Source: UBA2040 sp041674745 (GTDB taxonomy: Bacteria > Bacteroidota > Bacteroidia > Flavobacteriales_D > Crocinitomicaceae). From it: a stretch of DNA of 64,000 nucleotides. Below are positions 17,821-24,727 of the stretch, in pieces. The translations under genes and the position numbers were made by a program. Where the stretch lies: contig JBAYVD010000010.1 of NCBI GenBank assembly GCA_041674745.1, positions 1 to 64,000 on the forward strand. The letters run 5' to 3'. Every line of letters starts with the position of its first letter. Within the stretch, counting starts at the first letter, position 1. A model generated the notes under the pieces. That model did no database searches. It was given only the letters and a program-made list of their open reading frames with translations, and had not been told where the DNA came from.

Positions 17821-18864
17821 CTACAAGTTGCTTAACCATTCCATCGTATCTACACCATCAGCATAATCCTCCCACGCGGGCGACTGAGCGCTGCCGAAAG
17901 GCAAATAACCATGACCGATTATGGCTTGGATAGAACCTTCGTGTTGATTCAAATAGACATCAATGTCTGATTTGGATTTGTAACTGTGATGATGCACCAT
18001 GGCCAACGGTGAATGCAATTCTTCCGTTTCGCGCAAGAGAACAAAATTATTGTCCAATAGGTTGAACTTATTCATCAAGAAAATAGCCTTGTTGTAATCG
18101 TAGTTGTTGCCGTATTTTTTGTTGTAAATAATGTCCTTGAAAGAAAATATTCCCGTGAAAAATAAATCGATAGCGTAGTTTTCTGGCAACAACAAATGCG
18201 AAACATTTCGACAACCCAATCCGAAATACGTAAAAATATCGTGGCCCAGTGCTTCCCGTTCTGCTTCCGTTTCTGTTCCATCCAAAATGGCGATAGAGGT
18301 TCGGTTGTTTCTGAAAATATGCGGCAAATGACCGAAATACTGTTCAAAGTGCTGAATAGAATTGTTGCTTCCCGTTGCTATCATCGCGTCAATTTCACCC
18401 AATTTCCCAGCTGTCAAACGAAAATGATTGGCAAAATCTGGATTCCAATTCACCATGACGTCCATCAAAGCGGGCAACAAGGTATTGTCGTCGGTACTCA
18501 ATTTGCATATAGCGAGGTGACCTGATAAAACGATACTAGCAAAATCGTGAAAACCCACCAGCGGAATATTTCCAGCCATGATAATGCCTATTTTCTTCGG
18601 ATTTTCAGCAAATGAATAGTTGGAAAGCCAGGCGTTCATTTTTTCCTCGGTCAACAAATTCGACCAATCCAACAAAGCGCGTTGAACGTTTTCTTTGGTA
18701 AACCAACCGTTGTAAACAAATTGACGGTTGACCGTATAAATTAATTTTTCAAATTCCGGCTCCGTCACGCCAATTTCAAACGACTTCCATTCGTTTCCTT
18801 CACCCAATTCACGACAAACTTTGCCCAATTGAGTAAAAATTGCAACTAACTCTTGTTTTTTCAC
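17821..18864 (-). CDS. LuxC-like acyl-CoA reductase
   Basis: This 347-aa protein has the LuxC/acyl-CoA reductase fold, an aldehyde-dehydrogenase-like family that reduces acyl-CoA or acyl groups to aldehydes with NADPH. The nucleotide-binding region includes IGIIMAGNIPLVGFHD (about residues 93-108), and the putative catalytic cysteine is in YFGLGCRNVSH (about residue 219). There is no luxD or luxE nearby, so bioluminescence is not implied. The product could be a fatty aldehyde for wax, lipid or sphingolipid-like chemistry. The start codon is GTG at 18864, 4 bases after a TAAATTTG box; TTG at codon 12 is an alternative. It diverges from a ferredoxin gene that could supply electrons, a pairing I have the impression recurs in Bacteroidota. 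Confidence 0.8.
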   Translation of the reverse strand: MKKQELVAIFTQLGKVCRELGEGNEWKSFEIGVTEPEFEKLIYTVNRQFVYNGWFTKENVQRALLDWSNLLTEEKMNAWLSNYSFAENPKKIGIIMAGNIPLVGFHDFASIVLSGHLAICKLSTDDNTLLPALMDVMVNWNPDFANHFRLTAGKLGEIDAMIATGSNNSIQHFEQYFGHLPHIFRNNRTSIAILDGTETEAEREALGHDIFTYFGLGCRNVSHLLLPENYAIDLFFTGIFSFKDIIYNKKYGNNYDYNKAIFLMNKFNLLDNNFVLLRETEELHSPLAMVHHHSYKSKSDIDVYLNQHEGSIQAIIGHGYLPFGSAQSPAWEDYADGVDTMEWLSNL

Positions 18865-18868
18865 AGCG

Positions 18869-18876
18869 CAAATTTA
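18869..18876 (-). promoter_or_regulatory. -7 box of the acyl-CoA reductase gene
   Basis: TAAATTTG on the minus strand ends 4 bases before the GTG start codon at 18864. The predicted transcription start therefore falls on or next to the start codon. Confidence 0.5.
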
Positions 18877-18939
18877 CGTTTCTTCCATCAAAAAGTAGGA
18901 TTTTATCAGATTTTAAACAATTCATTCCATTAGACCTTC

Positions 18940-18947
18940 TATATTTG
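18940..18947 (+). promoter_or_regulatory. -7 box of the ferredoxin gene
   Basis: TATATTTG matches TAnnTTTG and lies 28 bases before the ATG at 18976. No clear TTG element is visible at -33. Confidence 0.5.
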
Positions 18948-18975
18948 TAAAAAAATTCAAAAAAAGAAGTACGCA

Positions 18976-19326
18976 ATGGCAATAATTATAACAGACGAAT
19001 GCATCAATTGTGGAGCATGCGAGCCAGAATGTCCAAATAACGCTATTTACGAGGGAGGAGCTGAATGGAAATATTCAGATGGAACTTCCTTGAAAGGAAT
19101 GATTACCACCTTGAACGGTGACGATATCAACGCAGATGATAATTTCGAACCGATTGATATGGATGTGTATTACATCGTTCATGATAAATGTACAGAATGC
19201 AAAGGGTTCCATGACGAACCTCAATGCGCTGCTGTATGCCCAGTAGATTGCTGTGTGGATGATCCCGATTACCGTGAATCCGAAGACGAATTGTTGGCAA
19301 AGAAAGATTTCATGCATGTTGATTAA
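18976..19326 (+). CDS. 2[4Fe-4S] ferredoxin (dicluster, YfhL-like)
   Basis: This 116-aa soluble electron carrier has one [4Fe-4S] site from CINCGACEPECP (Cys9, 12, 15, 19) and a second from CTEC-x8-CAAVCP. It is acidic, with a 40-residue insert between the clusters (about 27-66), giving the long form usual in Bacteroidota. It diverges from the LuxC-like reductase gene, and a functional link is possible. A terminator follows closely, so it is monocistronic. Confidence 0.93.
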   Translation: MAIIITDECINCGACEPECPNNAIYEGGAEWKYSDGTSLKGMITTLNGDDINADDNFEPIDMDVYYIVHDKCTECKGFHDEPQCAAVCPVDCCVDDPDYRESEDELLAKKDFMHVD

Positions 19327-19347
19327 TTGAATCGAATAAAATATGGG

Positions 19348-19374
19348 AAGCTCGGCATTTGTCGGGCTTTTTTT
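19348..19374 (+). terminator. Terminator of the ferredoxin gene
   Basis: AAGCTCGGCA and TGTCGGGCTT form a 10-bp stem with G-U pairs, followed by T7. It starts 22 bases after the stop codon. Confidence 0.8.
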
Positions 19375-19653
19375 GTTTAAATAATTCTTGAAAATTAAAT
19401 TCTAAGTTAATTGTCTATCCAAAAGAGAATAAATTGGTTCCGGATTTGTTTTCCTATCTACCTTCCACGAACCCCCGCAATTATATGTATATCTAACCAA
19501 GTTGATAGATCAATTACACCAAAATGAAGATAAAAAGAAGCAATGTTCTTAAACACTTGTCATCAACTTTAAACAAATAATACACGAACCTGTTAATTTT
19601 AACAAAAAATTTAATAAATTTAAATTCAATTGTTACTTAACAACTAAAAACTT
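19375..19653. other. Leader region of the Gly-rich secreted protein gene
   Basis: These 279 bp lie between the ferredoxin terminator and the ATG at 19654. I see no gene longer than 16 codons. The last 100 bp are strongly AT-rich and probably hold the promoter, but no clean TAnnTTTG box is visible. Confidence 0.5.
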
Positions 19654-21381
19654 ATGAAAAAAAACTACCTATTTGGTGCACTAAGTATTCTTGGTGTATT
19701 CGGTGCTACATTTGCACAATCACCCCAAACTTTCTCTTATACGGGAAGTATGCAATCGTTCACTATCCCTCCTTGTGTTTCATCCATTACCATTAGTGCT
19801 GGTGGTGCTAGTGGAGCAAACGGACAAGCTTCTACCTCCCCTGCTGGAACTGGTGCAAATGGTGCAATAGTTATAGGAACTTTACCAGTAACAACTGGTG
19901 ATGTGCTGAATATCTATGTTGGAGGAGCAGGCTCTGCAGCGGCTGGTGGATTTAACGGTGGCGGTGCTGGAAGTTCATCTGCCGGAGGCGGCGGCGGCGC
20001 AAGTGACATCCGACTCAACGGTACAGCACTGTCAAATCGTGTTTTAGTTGCTGGCGGTGGCGGTGGCGGCGGTAACGGAGGTTGTTTTGGCACGACTATC
20101 GGAGCTGGTAACGGCGGTGTTGGTGGAAATGGAAATGGTTCAAATGGAACAAACTCTACAGCCGGTGGTGGTGGATTTGGCGCGATTGGATCTGTGGCTG
20201 GTGGTCACGGAATTGGATGTGCTGGTTATCAAGGTAATGATGGCACGAATGGCACTTCAGGAGTTGGCGGTAGCGGAGGCCTTGGCACAAATCTATGTTC
20301 CACTTATCCAACTTCTGGCGGCGGTGGCGGCGGCGGTTTTGTTGGCGGCGGCGGCGGCGGTGCTGGTGCGGCTGGAACTACCGGGTGCTCTTTTAACGAT
20401 ACGGGTGCTGGCGCTGGTGGCGCTGGTGGAAGTAATTATACCGATCCCACAATTTCTTCCGTTACAATTTTAAACGGAGGTGCACCCGCTGGAAACGGAA
20501 CCGTAGTCATTACTTATACGTATAGTTATCCAACTGTTTTAACAACAACCGACGATGTGCGTTGCGATGCGGGAAGCGTCACTATTGGAGCGACTGCAAG
20601 TTCTGGAACAATCGACTGGTACTCTGCGCCTACAAGTGGTGTTGCCTTATCAACAGGAACAAACACGTACACAACATCCATTTCTTCAAGTACTATTTTC
20701 TATGCCGAAGCAAATAATTTAGGTTGTTTGAGTACTTCGAGAAGTGCCGTAAATGCTGTAGTGAACAACAGCACAACTGGTGACACAACCGCTACAGCTT
20801 GCGTATCATTTAACTGGTATGGAATTGATTATTCAGCGTCTGGCACTCAAACCCATACATTGTACACGGTAAATGGTTGTGACTCTGTTGTCACTTTGGA
20901 TTTAACCATTAACCCAATTAACTTAACCACAACGAGTGCAGCAGATAGCATTGGTTCTAACCAATCCGGTGGAACCTACCAGTGGATTGATTGTGCAACG
21001 AATACGGCAATTAATGGCGCCACAAGTCAATATTATGTGCCTATTCAAAACGGAAGTTACGCAGTGTTTGTTACGTCAGGTCCATGTTCTGATACATCTG
21101 CTTGTGTAACTGTTGCAAATGTTGGATTAAATTCAAATGAATCTTGGACTACTAATATTTCCATGTATCCAAATCCAACAAATGGCGTTTTCTCCATTCA
21201 TTTAAATCACATCAAAGCATCGACTGTTCGCGTTCTTTCGGTATTAGGACAAGAAATATACCGAGCAAATTGTGATGATTCTAATTTGTCAGTAGATATC
21301 CAAGACCAAGCAAATGGAATTTATATACTCGAGCTGCAAACGGAACAAGGTATTTTCAAACAACAAATTATTAAACAATAA
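19654..21381 (+). CDS. Secreted glycine-rich protein with T9SS sorting domain
   Basis: This 575-aa surface protein has a signal peptide (1-21, ending TFAQ). A glycine-rich domain at about 25-290 begins FSYTGSMQSFTIPP and holds many GGGGGG runs. It resembles bacterial glycine-rich domains related to the ALK/LTK glycine-rich fold, in which polyglycine-II helices pack around a beta-sandwich. An Ig-like segment with DWYSAPTSG and a CxSxxWYG...NGCDSVVTLDLT module (residues about 295-425) follow, then a T9SS type A sorting domain (MYPNPTNGVF, about 505-575). It is probably an adhesive or matrix protein; the role is inferred. The 19.9-20.5 kb stretch is locally GC-rich because of GGC/GGT repeats. 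Terminator at 21400. Confidence 0.85.
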   Translation: MKKNYLFGALSILGVFGATFAQSPQTFSYTGSMQSFTIPPCVSSITISAGGASGANGQASTSPAGTGANGAIVIGTLPVTTGDVLNIYVGGAGSAAAGGFNGGGAGSSSAGGGGGASDIRLNGTALSNRVLVAGGGGGGGNGGCFGTTIGAGNGGVGGNGNGSNGTNSTAGGGGFGAIGSVAGGHGIGCAGYQGNDGTNGTSGVGGSGGLGTNLCSTYPTSGGGGGGGFVGGGGGGAGAAGTTGCSFNDTGAGAGGAGGSNYTDPTISSVTILNGGAPAGNGTVVITYTYSYPTVLTTTDDVRCDAGSVTIGATASSGTIDWYSAPTSGVALSTGTNTYTTSISSSTIFYAEANNLGCLSTSRSAVNAVVNNSTTGDTTATACVSFNWYGIDYSASGTQTHTLYTVNGCDSVVTLDLTINPINLTTTSAADSIGSNQSGGTYQWIDCATNTAINGATSQYYVPIQNGSYAVFVTSGPCSDTSACVTVANVGLNSNESWTTNISMYPNPTNGVFSIHLNHIKASTVRVLSVLGQEIYRANCDDSNLSVDIQDQANGIYILELQTEQGIFKQQIIKQ

Positions 21382-21399
21382 GCTGAATTTAGAATAAGG

Positions 21400-21438
21400 A
21401 AACCGCGTCAAAAATTCATTTGATGCGGTTTTTTTTTG
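21400..21438 (+). terminator. Terminator of the Gly-rich protein gene
   Basis: AAACCGCGTCAAA and TTTGATGCGGTTT form a stem with one G-U pair, followed by a T-run of nine. Confidence 0.85.
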
Positions 21439-21555
21439 ACCTAACAGGTCGTGAAAAAATTTCAATCCAAAGGGTAACTCTTAAGGGTAAGATAAATCCA
21501 CCCTTGTACCGCATAAAATTTTGTACTTTTCGCTTAACAATCCCAATTAAATACG

Positions 21556-21563
21556 TACTTTTG
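21556..21563 (+). promoter_or_regulatory. -7 box of the SRP RNA gene
   Basis: TACTTTTG is a perfect TAnnTTTG match ending 4 bases before the predicted 5' end of the SRP RNA. Confidence 0.6.
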
Positions 21564-21566
21564 CGC

Positions 21567-21665
21567 CGGGGTAAGTCTTCTACGACCAGCTCCTTCAGAA
21601 TCCTCCAGGACGGGAACGTAGCAAAGGTATGAAGTTGAGCGGTGCGATGGGAGTAGCTTACCCCT
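21567..21665 (+). ncRNA. ffs: Small signal recognition particle RNA (4.5S type)
   Basis: The transcript is about 98 nt. Its ends pair as GGGGTAAG (21568-21575) with CTTACCCC (21657-21664). The apical part carries the SRP domain-IV-like sequence CCAGGACGGGAACGTAGCA (21605-21623), with opposing strands that can form a long hairpin. A -7 box lies just before and a T7 run (21667-21673) just after, as expected of a short independent RNA gene. It binds Ffh for co-translational membrane targeting. A covariance search would confirm it. Confidence 0.85.
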
Positions 21666-21710
21666 CTTTTTTTGCCTTAAATTTTCCTCAAAAAAATCAA
21701 CGGTGAAAAA

Positions 21711-21857
21711 AACTAGTAACTTTTCCAAAAAACAATCAACTCTCAAAAACTTGCAACTTGCAACTAAAAAACTTGTAACTAGTAGCAAGCAAATTTTTCA
21801 AAAAAAAACAATCCATTCTCAAAAACTTGTAACTTGCAACTCACAAACTTGTAACTT
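21711..21857. repeat. Short degenerate tandem repeat before the aldolase gene
   Basis: Two copies of a unit of about 60-65 bp lie at 21711-21780 and 21777-21857. Each carries AACTAGTA(A/G)C, a TTTTCxAAAA tract, CAATC, CTCAAAAACTTG and AACTTGCAACT, and ends with AACTTGTAACT. Within the units AACTTGTAAC/AACTTGCAAC recurs about every 10-20 bases. It fills the leader of the aldolase gene and has no coding capacity. Confidence 0.7.
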
Positions 21858-21865
21858 ACATAACA

Positions 21866-22519
21866 ATGCAGTTTTTTATCGACACAGCGAATTTAGCGGA
21901 AATTAGAGAAGCCAACGATATGGGGATTTTGGATGGCGTAACGACCAATCCATCGCTCATGGCCAAAGAAGGAATTTTTGGCGATCAAGCCGTTTTCAAA
22001 CATTACGTGGATATTTGCAACATTGTTGATGGGCCCGTAAGTGCCGAAGTGATTTCAACCAATTTTGAAGGAATGGTACGTGAAGGCGAATTTTTAGCGT
22101 CTCTACACAAAAATATTGTGGTCAAAGTACCGATGATACCAGAAGGAATCAAAGCGATAAAATATTTCTCTTCGAAAGGAATCGACACCAATTGCACCTT
22201 GGTTTTTTCAGCAGGTCAAGCGCTCTTGGCGGCGAAAGCGGGCGCTACTTACCTCTCTCCTTTCTTAGGAAGATTAGACGACATTTCAACGGATGGTTTG
22301 GAATTGATTGCTCAAATTCGATTGATTTATGACAATTATGCTTTTGACACGCAAATATTGGCTGCTAGCGTACGTCATCCCATGCACATCATTCGTTGTG
22401 CAGAAATTGGCGCCGACGTCATGACAGGCCCTTTAAAAGCCATTCAGGCATTAGCAAAACATCCATTAACAGATTTGGGATTGGCGCAATTCTTAGCAGA
22501 TCACGCAAAAGGAAAATAA
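21866..22519 (+). CDS. fsa: Fructose-6-phosphate aldolase / small transaldolase
   Basis: This 217-aa enzyme is of the FSA/TalC class I aldolase family (usual length about 215-220), which cleaves fructose 6-phosphate to dihydroxyacetone and glyceraldehyde 3-phosphate or acts as a transaldolase. The Schiff-base lysine is Lys87 in VVKVPM. DGVTTNPS and the GRLDD motif are conserved. Members annotated as transaldolase are common in Bacteroidota, so activity in the pentose phosphate pathway is the more probable role. It converges on the NTF2-like gene, 7 bases apart, with no terminator between. Confidence 0.92.
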   Translation: MQFFIDTANLAEIREANDMGILDGVTTNPSLMAKEGIFGDQAVFKHYVDICNIVDGPVSAEVISTNFEGMVREGEFLASLHKNIVVKVPMIPEGIKAIKYFSSKGIDTNCTLVFSAGQALLAAKAGATYLSPFLGRLDDISTDGLELIAQIRLIYDNYAFDTQILAASVRHPMHIIRCAEIGADVMTGPLKAIQALAKHPLTDLGLAQFLADHAKGK

Positions 22520-22526
22520 GCGAATT

Positions 22527-22991
22527 TTATTTCTCACGAAGCTCAATGAACTCATGGATTTTTTCGTTTTCAATCAACACGGTTAGATTGTAATACGCCA
22601 ATTTCCATTCGCCATTTTCGTGCACCATGATTCCTGAACCACGACAGTCTCTCATCCATGTGGACAAGTTTTCGTCGAACCAGGCTATTTTTTTGTTTTT
22701 AGAAAAAACCCAATTGCGGTCAATTGTTTTAAAATCCCACGCTTTTCCTTTGGCAAAATATGGTTTACAAAAGGCTGCAAATTCAATTTTATTCCAACGT
22801 TCTGCCGGTGCAGTACCCAAAAAGACAAACTTGTCGTTCATCAAACCAAAATACGCTTCAAAATCAGCTTTGCTTGCCGCTGTATGCCAATCGTTCACCA
22901 ATTTATCCAATTTAGTGGCATCAGCAGTAGGTTCTTCGGGTGAAGAAGTGAAAGCAAATGAAAACAAAAGTATAAGAAAAAGATAGCGCAT
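22527..22991 (-). CDS. Exported SnoaL/NTF2-like protein
   Basis: This 154-aa protein has a signal peptide (about 1-18) and an NTF2/SnoaL-type alpha+beta cone fold, recognised from LVNDWHTAASKADFEAYFGLM, FLGTAPAERW and the terminal HENGEWKLAYYNLTV. Such proteins may be enzymes or ligand binders, and no catalytic role is clear. The frame extends to 23015, but that stretch lies inside the terminator of the upstream subtilase gene. ATG 22991, right behind the T-run, is the sensible start and begins the signal peptide. Confidence 0.75.
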   Translation of the reverse strand: MRYLFLILLFSFAFTSSPEEPTADATKLDKLVNDWHTAASKADFEAYFGLMNDKFVFLGTAPAERWNKIEFAAFCKPYFAKGKAWDFKTIDRNWVFSKNKKIAWFDENLSTWMRDCRGSGIMVHENGEWKLAYYNLTVLIENEKIHEFIELREK

Positions 22992-23024
22992 AAAAAAACC
23001 GCCTTGACAATTCAAGACGGCTTA
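22992..23024 (-). terminator. Terminator of the subtilase gene, abutting the next start codon
   Basis: On the minus strand GCCGTCTTGA and TCAAGGCGGT form a stem followed by T7. The ATG of the NTF2-like gene directly follows the T-run. Confidence 0.75.
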
Positions 23025-23042
23025 AAGATAACAAATATTAGT

Positions 23043-24623
23043 TTATTTCTTTTTTGATTTCTCTAAAACTTTACAAGCTGCAACCGCATTTTTAACGTTA
23101 ACAACGCTACCCGTAACCGAAAGTGTTCCAAAATCCACCATGTTTTCTGATCCTGGTTGTATTTCTTGTTCTCCCTTGTACGATTTTCCTGAAGTCAAAA
23201 TGACTGTGCGAATCTCGTCCATGGTTAATGTTGGGAAATACGACTTCAACATCGCTGCCACACCACTTACCATTGGCGCTGCCATGGAAGTTCCTTGCAA
23301 TTTTTTGTATTGACTTTGAGGAACGGTATTCCAAATTTCATGTCCTGGCGCAAAAATATCCACTTTTGTTTGCGAATAATTTGAAAAATCAGCTGCCAAC
23401 AATTTCTTTGCATCTTTTGTCGAAGCACCTATTGTTAAAAATAAATTGGTTGGAGTGGATTGAAATGAATATTGATTCGTTGGAAAGTTATTTGCTACGT
23501 CCAAATTCGAACCATCATTTCCAGCCGCGTGCACCAAAAGTACATCTTTAGAAGCTGCATATTGGAAAGCCTCTGCCACCTCTTTTTGATGCGGTGAATA
23601 CGATTTTCCGAAGGACATATTAATGACCTTTGCTCCGTTGTCGACCGCATAGCGAATCGCTAAAGCAATATCTTTATCCGCTTCATCACCATTAGGAACG
23701 GCTCTCAAGGACATAATCAAAACATTCTCAGCTACACCATCGTATCCGATTTTGTTGTGACGACCTGCACCAATAATTCCACTTACGTGAGTTCCATGCA
23801 AAGCGTCTGGACCTTCTACATCATTGTTACCATATTTTTTATCGCTAAAATCATCCGGATTGTCACCAATAGTTTTTCGCTCATTGAAATCAACATTCAA
23901 GTTGAAATCGATCATATCTGTCAATTGTTTCTTCTGTTCCTCAATCGATTCCAAGGATAAATCTCCTGATAAAATCGCTTCAGCAGTGGCTTTCAATTGA
24001 ATTTCCTCAGGCGAAGTTGGTTTCCATTTTTCCAAATCTTTGGCGGTATAATCGGCTTTTCCGATTTTTTCACCAACAGACATTGGAACTTGTTTGATGA
24101 TCATTGGCATCATATCCATATAACCTAAGTACTGCTCGTACATGGCTTTTTCTTGCTGAATTTCACCTTTCAATTTTTGATACAAATCAAAATCGGCACG
24201 ATCATCTTGCGCAATCGAATTGGCATCGGCATCGGCAAATCTTTCGCCCAACGTTCTAAAGATTCTCGTTTTCTCCAAGTTGGCGGCATTTACATTTTCG
24301 CCAGAAGCATTTCCTAAAAAGTTCCAACCATGAATATCATCAATATAGCCATTCTTATCGTCATCAATTCCGTTTCCAGGAATCTCTTTTGAATTTGTCC
24401 AAATTTTACCCTGTAAATCTTCGTGTTCTATATCAACTCCAGAATCTATGACTGCAACAATTACCGTTTCAGATTTTTTCTTTTTTAATTTTTTATAGGC
24501 TTTTTCGGTATCCATACCGGCTTTGCCTTTGTTATACCAATTTGCCGTTTCCGGTGCCTTTTGTGCAAAAGATGTGATACCGAAAGCTAAAACTACGGCA
24601 ACTAAAAATGTTTTTTTAATCAT
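23043..24623 (-). CDS. S8 subtilisin-like serine protease, periplasmic
   Basis: This 526-aa subtilase has a signal peptide (1-20, ending TSFAQ). The catalytic triad is Asp60 (VIDSGVD), His276 (HGTHVSG) and Ser446 (GTSMAAP). A helical, charged insert of roughly 170 residues separates the Asp and His motifs, which are normally about 40 residues apart. There is no T9SS sorting domain, and the C-terminus is Lys-rich, so the enzyme probably stays in the periplasm, unlike the divergent neighbour at 24728. The start matches a clean signal peptide, and a terminator follows. Confidence 0.92.
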   Translation of the reverse strand: MIKKTFLVAVVLAFGITSFAQKAPETANWYNKGKAGMDTEKAYKKLKKKKSETVIVAVIDSGVDIEHEDLQGKIWTNSKEIPGNGIDDDKNGYIDDIHGWNFLGNASGENVNAANLEKTRIFRTLGERFADADANSIAQDDRADFDLYQKLKGEIQQEKAMYEQYLGYMDMMPMIIKQVPMSVGEKIGKADYTAKDLEKWKPTSPEEIQLKATAEAILSGDLSLESIEEQKKQLTDMIDFNLNVDFNERKTIGDNPDDFSDKKYGNNDVEGPDALHGTHVSGIIGAGRHNKIGYDGVAENVLIMSLRAVPNGDEADKDIALAIRYAVDNGAKVINMSFGKSYSPHQKEVAEAFQYAASKDVLLVHAAGNDGSNLDVANNFPTNQYSFQSTPTNLFLTIGASTKDAKKLLAADFSNYSQTKVDIFAPGHEIWNTVPQSQYKKLQGTSMAAPMVSGVAAMLKSYFPTLTMDEIRTVILTSGKSYKGEQEIQPGSENMVDFGTLSVTGSVVNVKNAVAACKVLEKSKKK

Positions 24624-24727
24624 TAGATACTTTTTGAATGGTAAAATTTGAAAATATTCGATAATTGACCAACTAAATTACCATTTTTTGGCGTATGTTT
24701 ACTTGTTATTCAACCAAAGAATCTAAA

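Noticed and set aside
17821..18864. Bioluminescence (lux) system
   Set aside because: Only a LuxC-like reductase is present; luxA, B, D and E homologues are absent from the window.
20048..20473. A 141-codon Ala/Val/Leu-rich open frame in the Gly-rich gene
   Set aside because: It is a shifted reading of the GGC/GGT repeats of 19654..21381 and has no independent start signal or domain.
21711..21857. Possible CRISPR-like array
   Set aside because: Units are imperfect, only about two, with no uniform spacers and no cas genes nearby.
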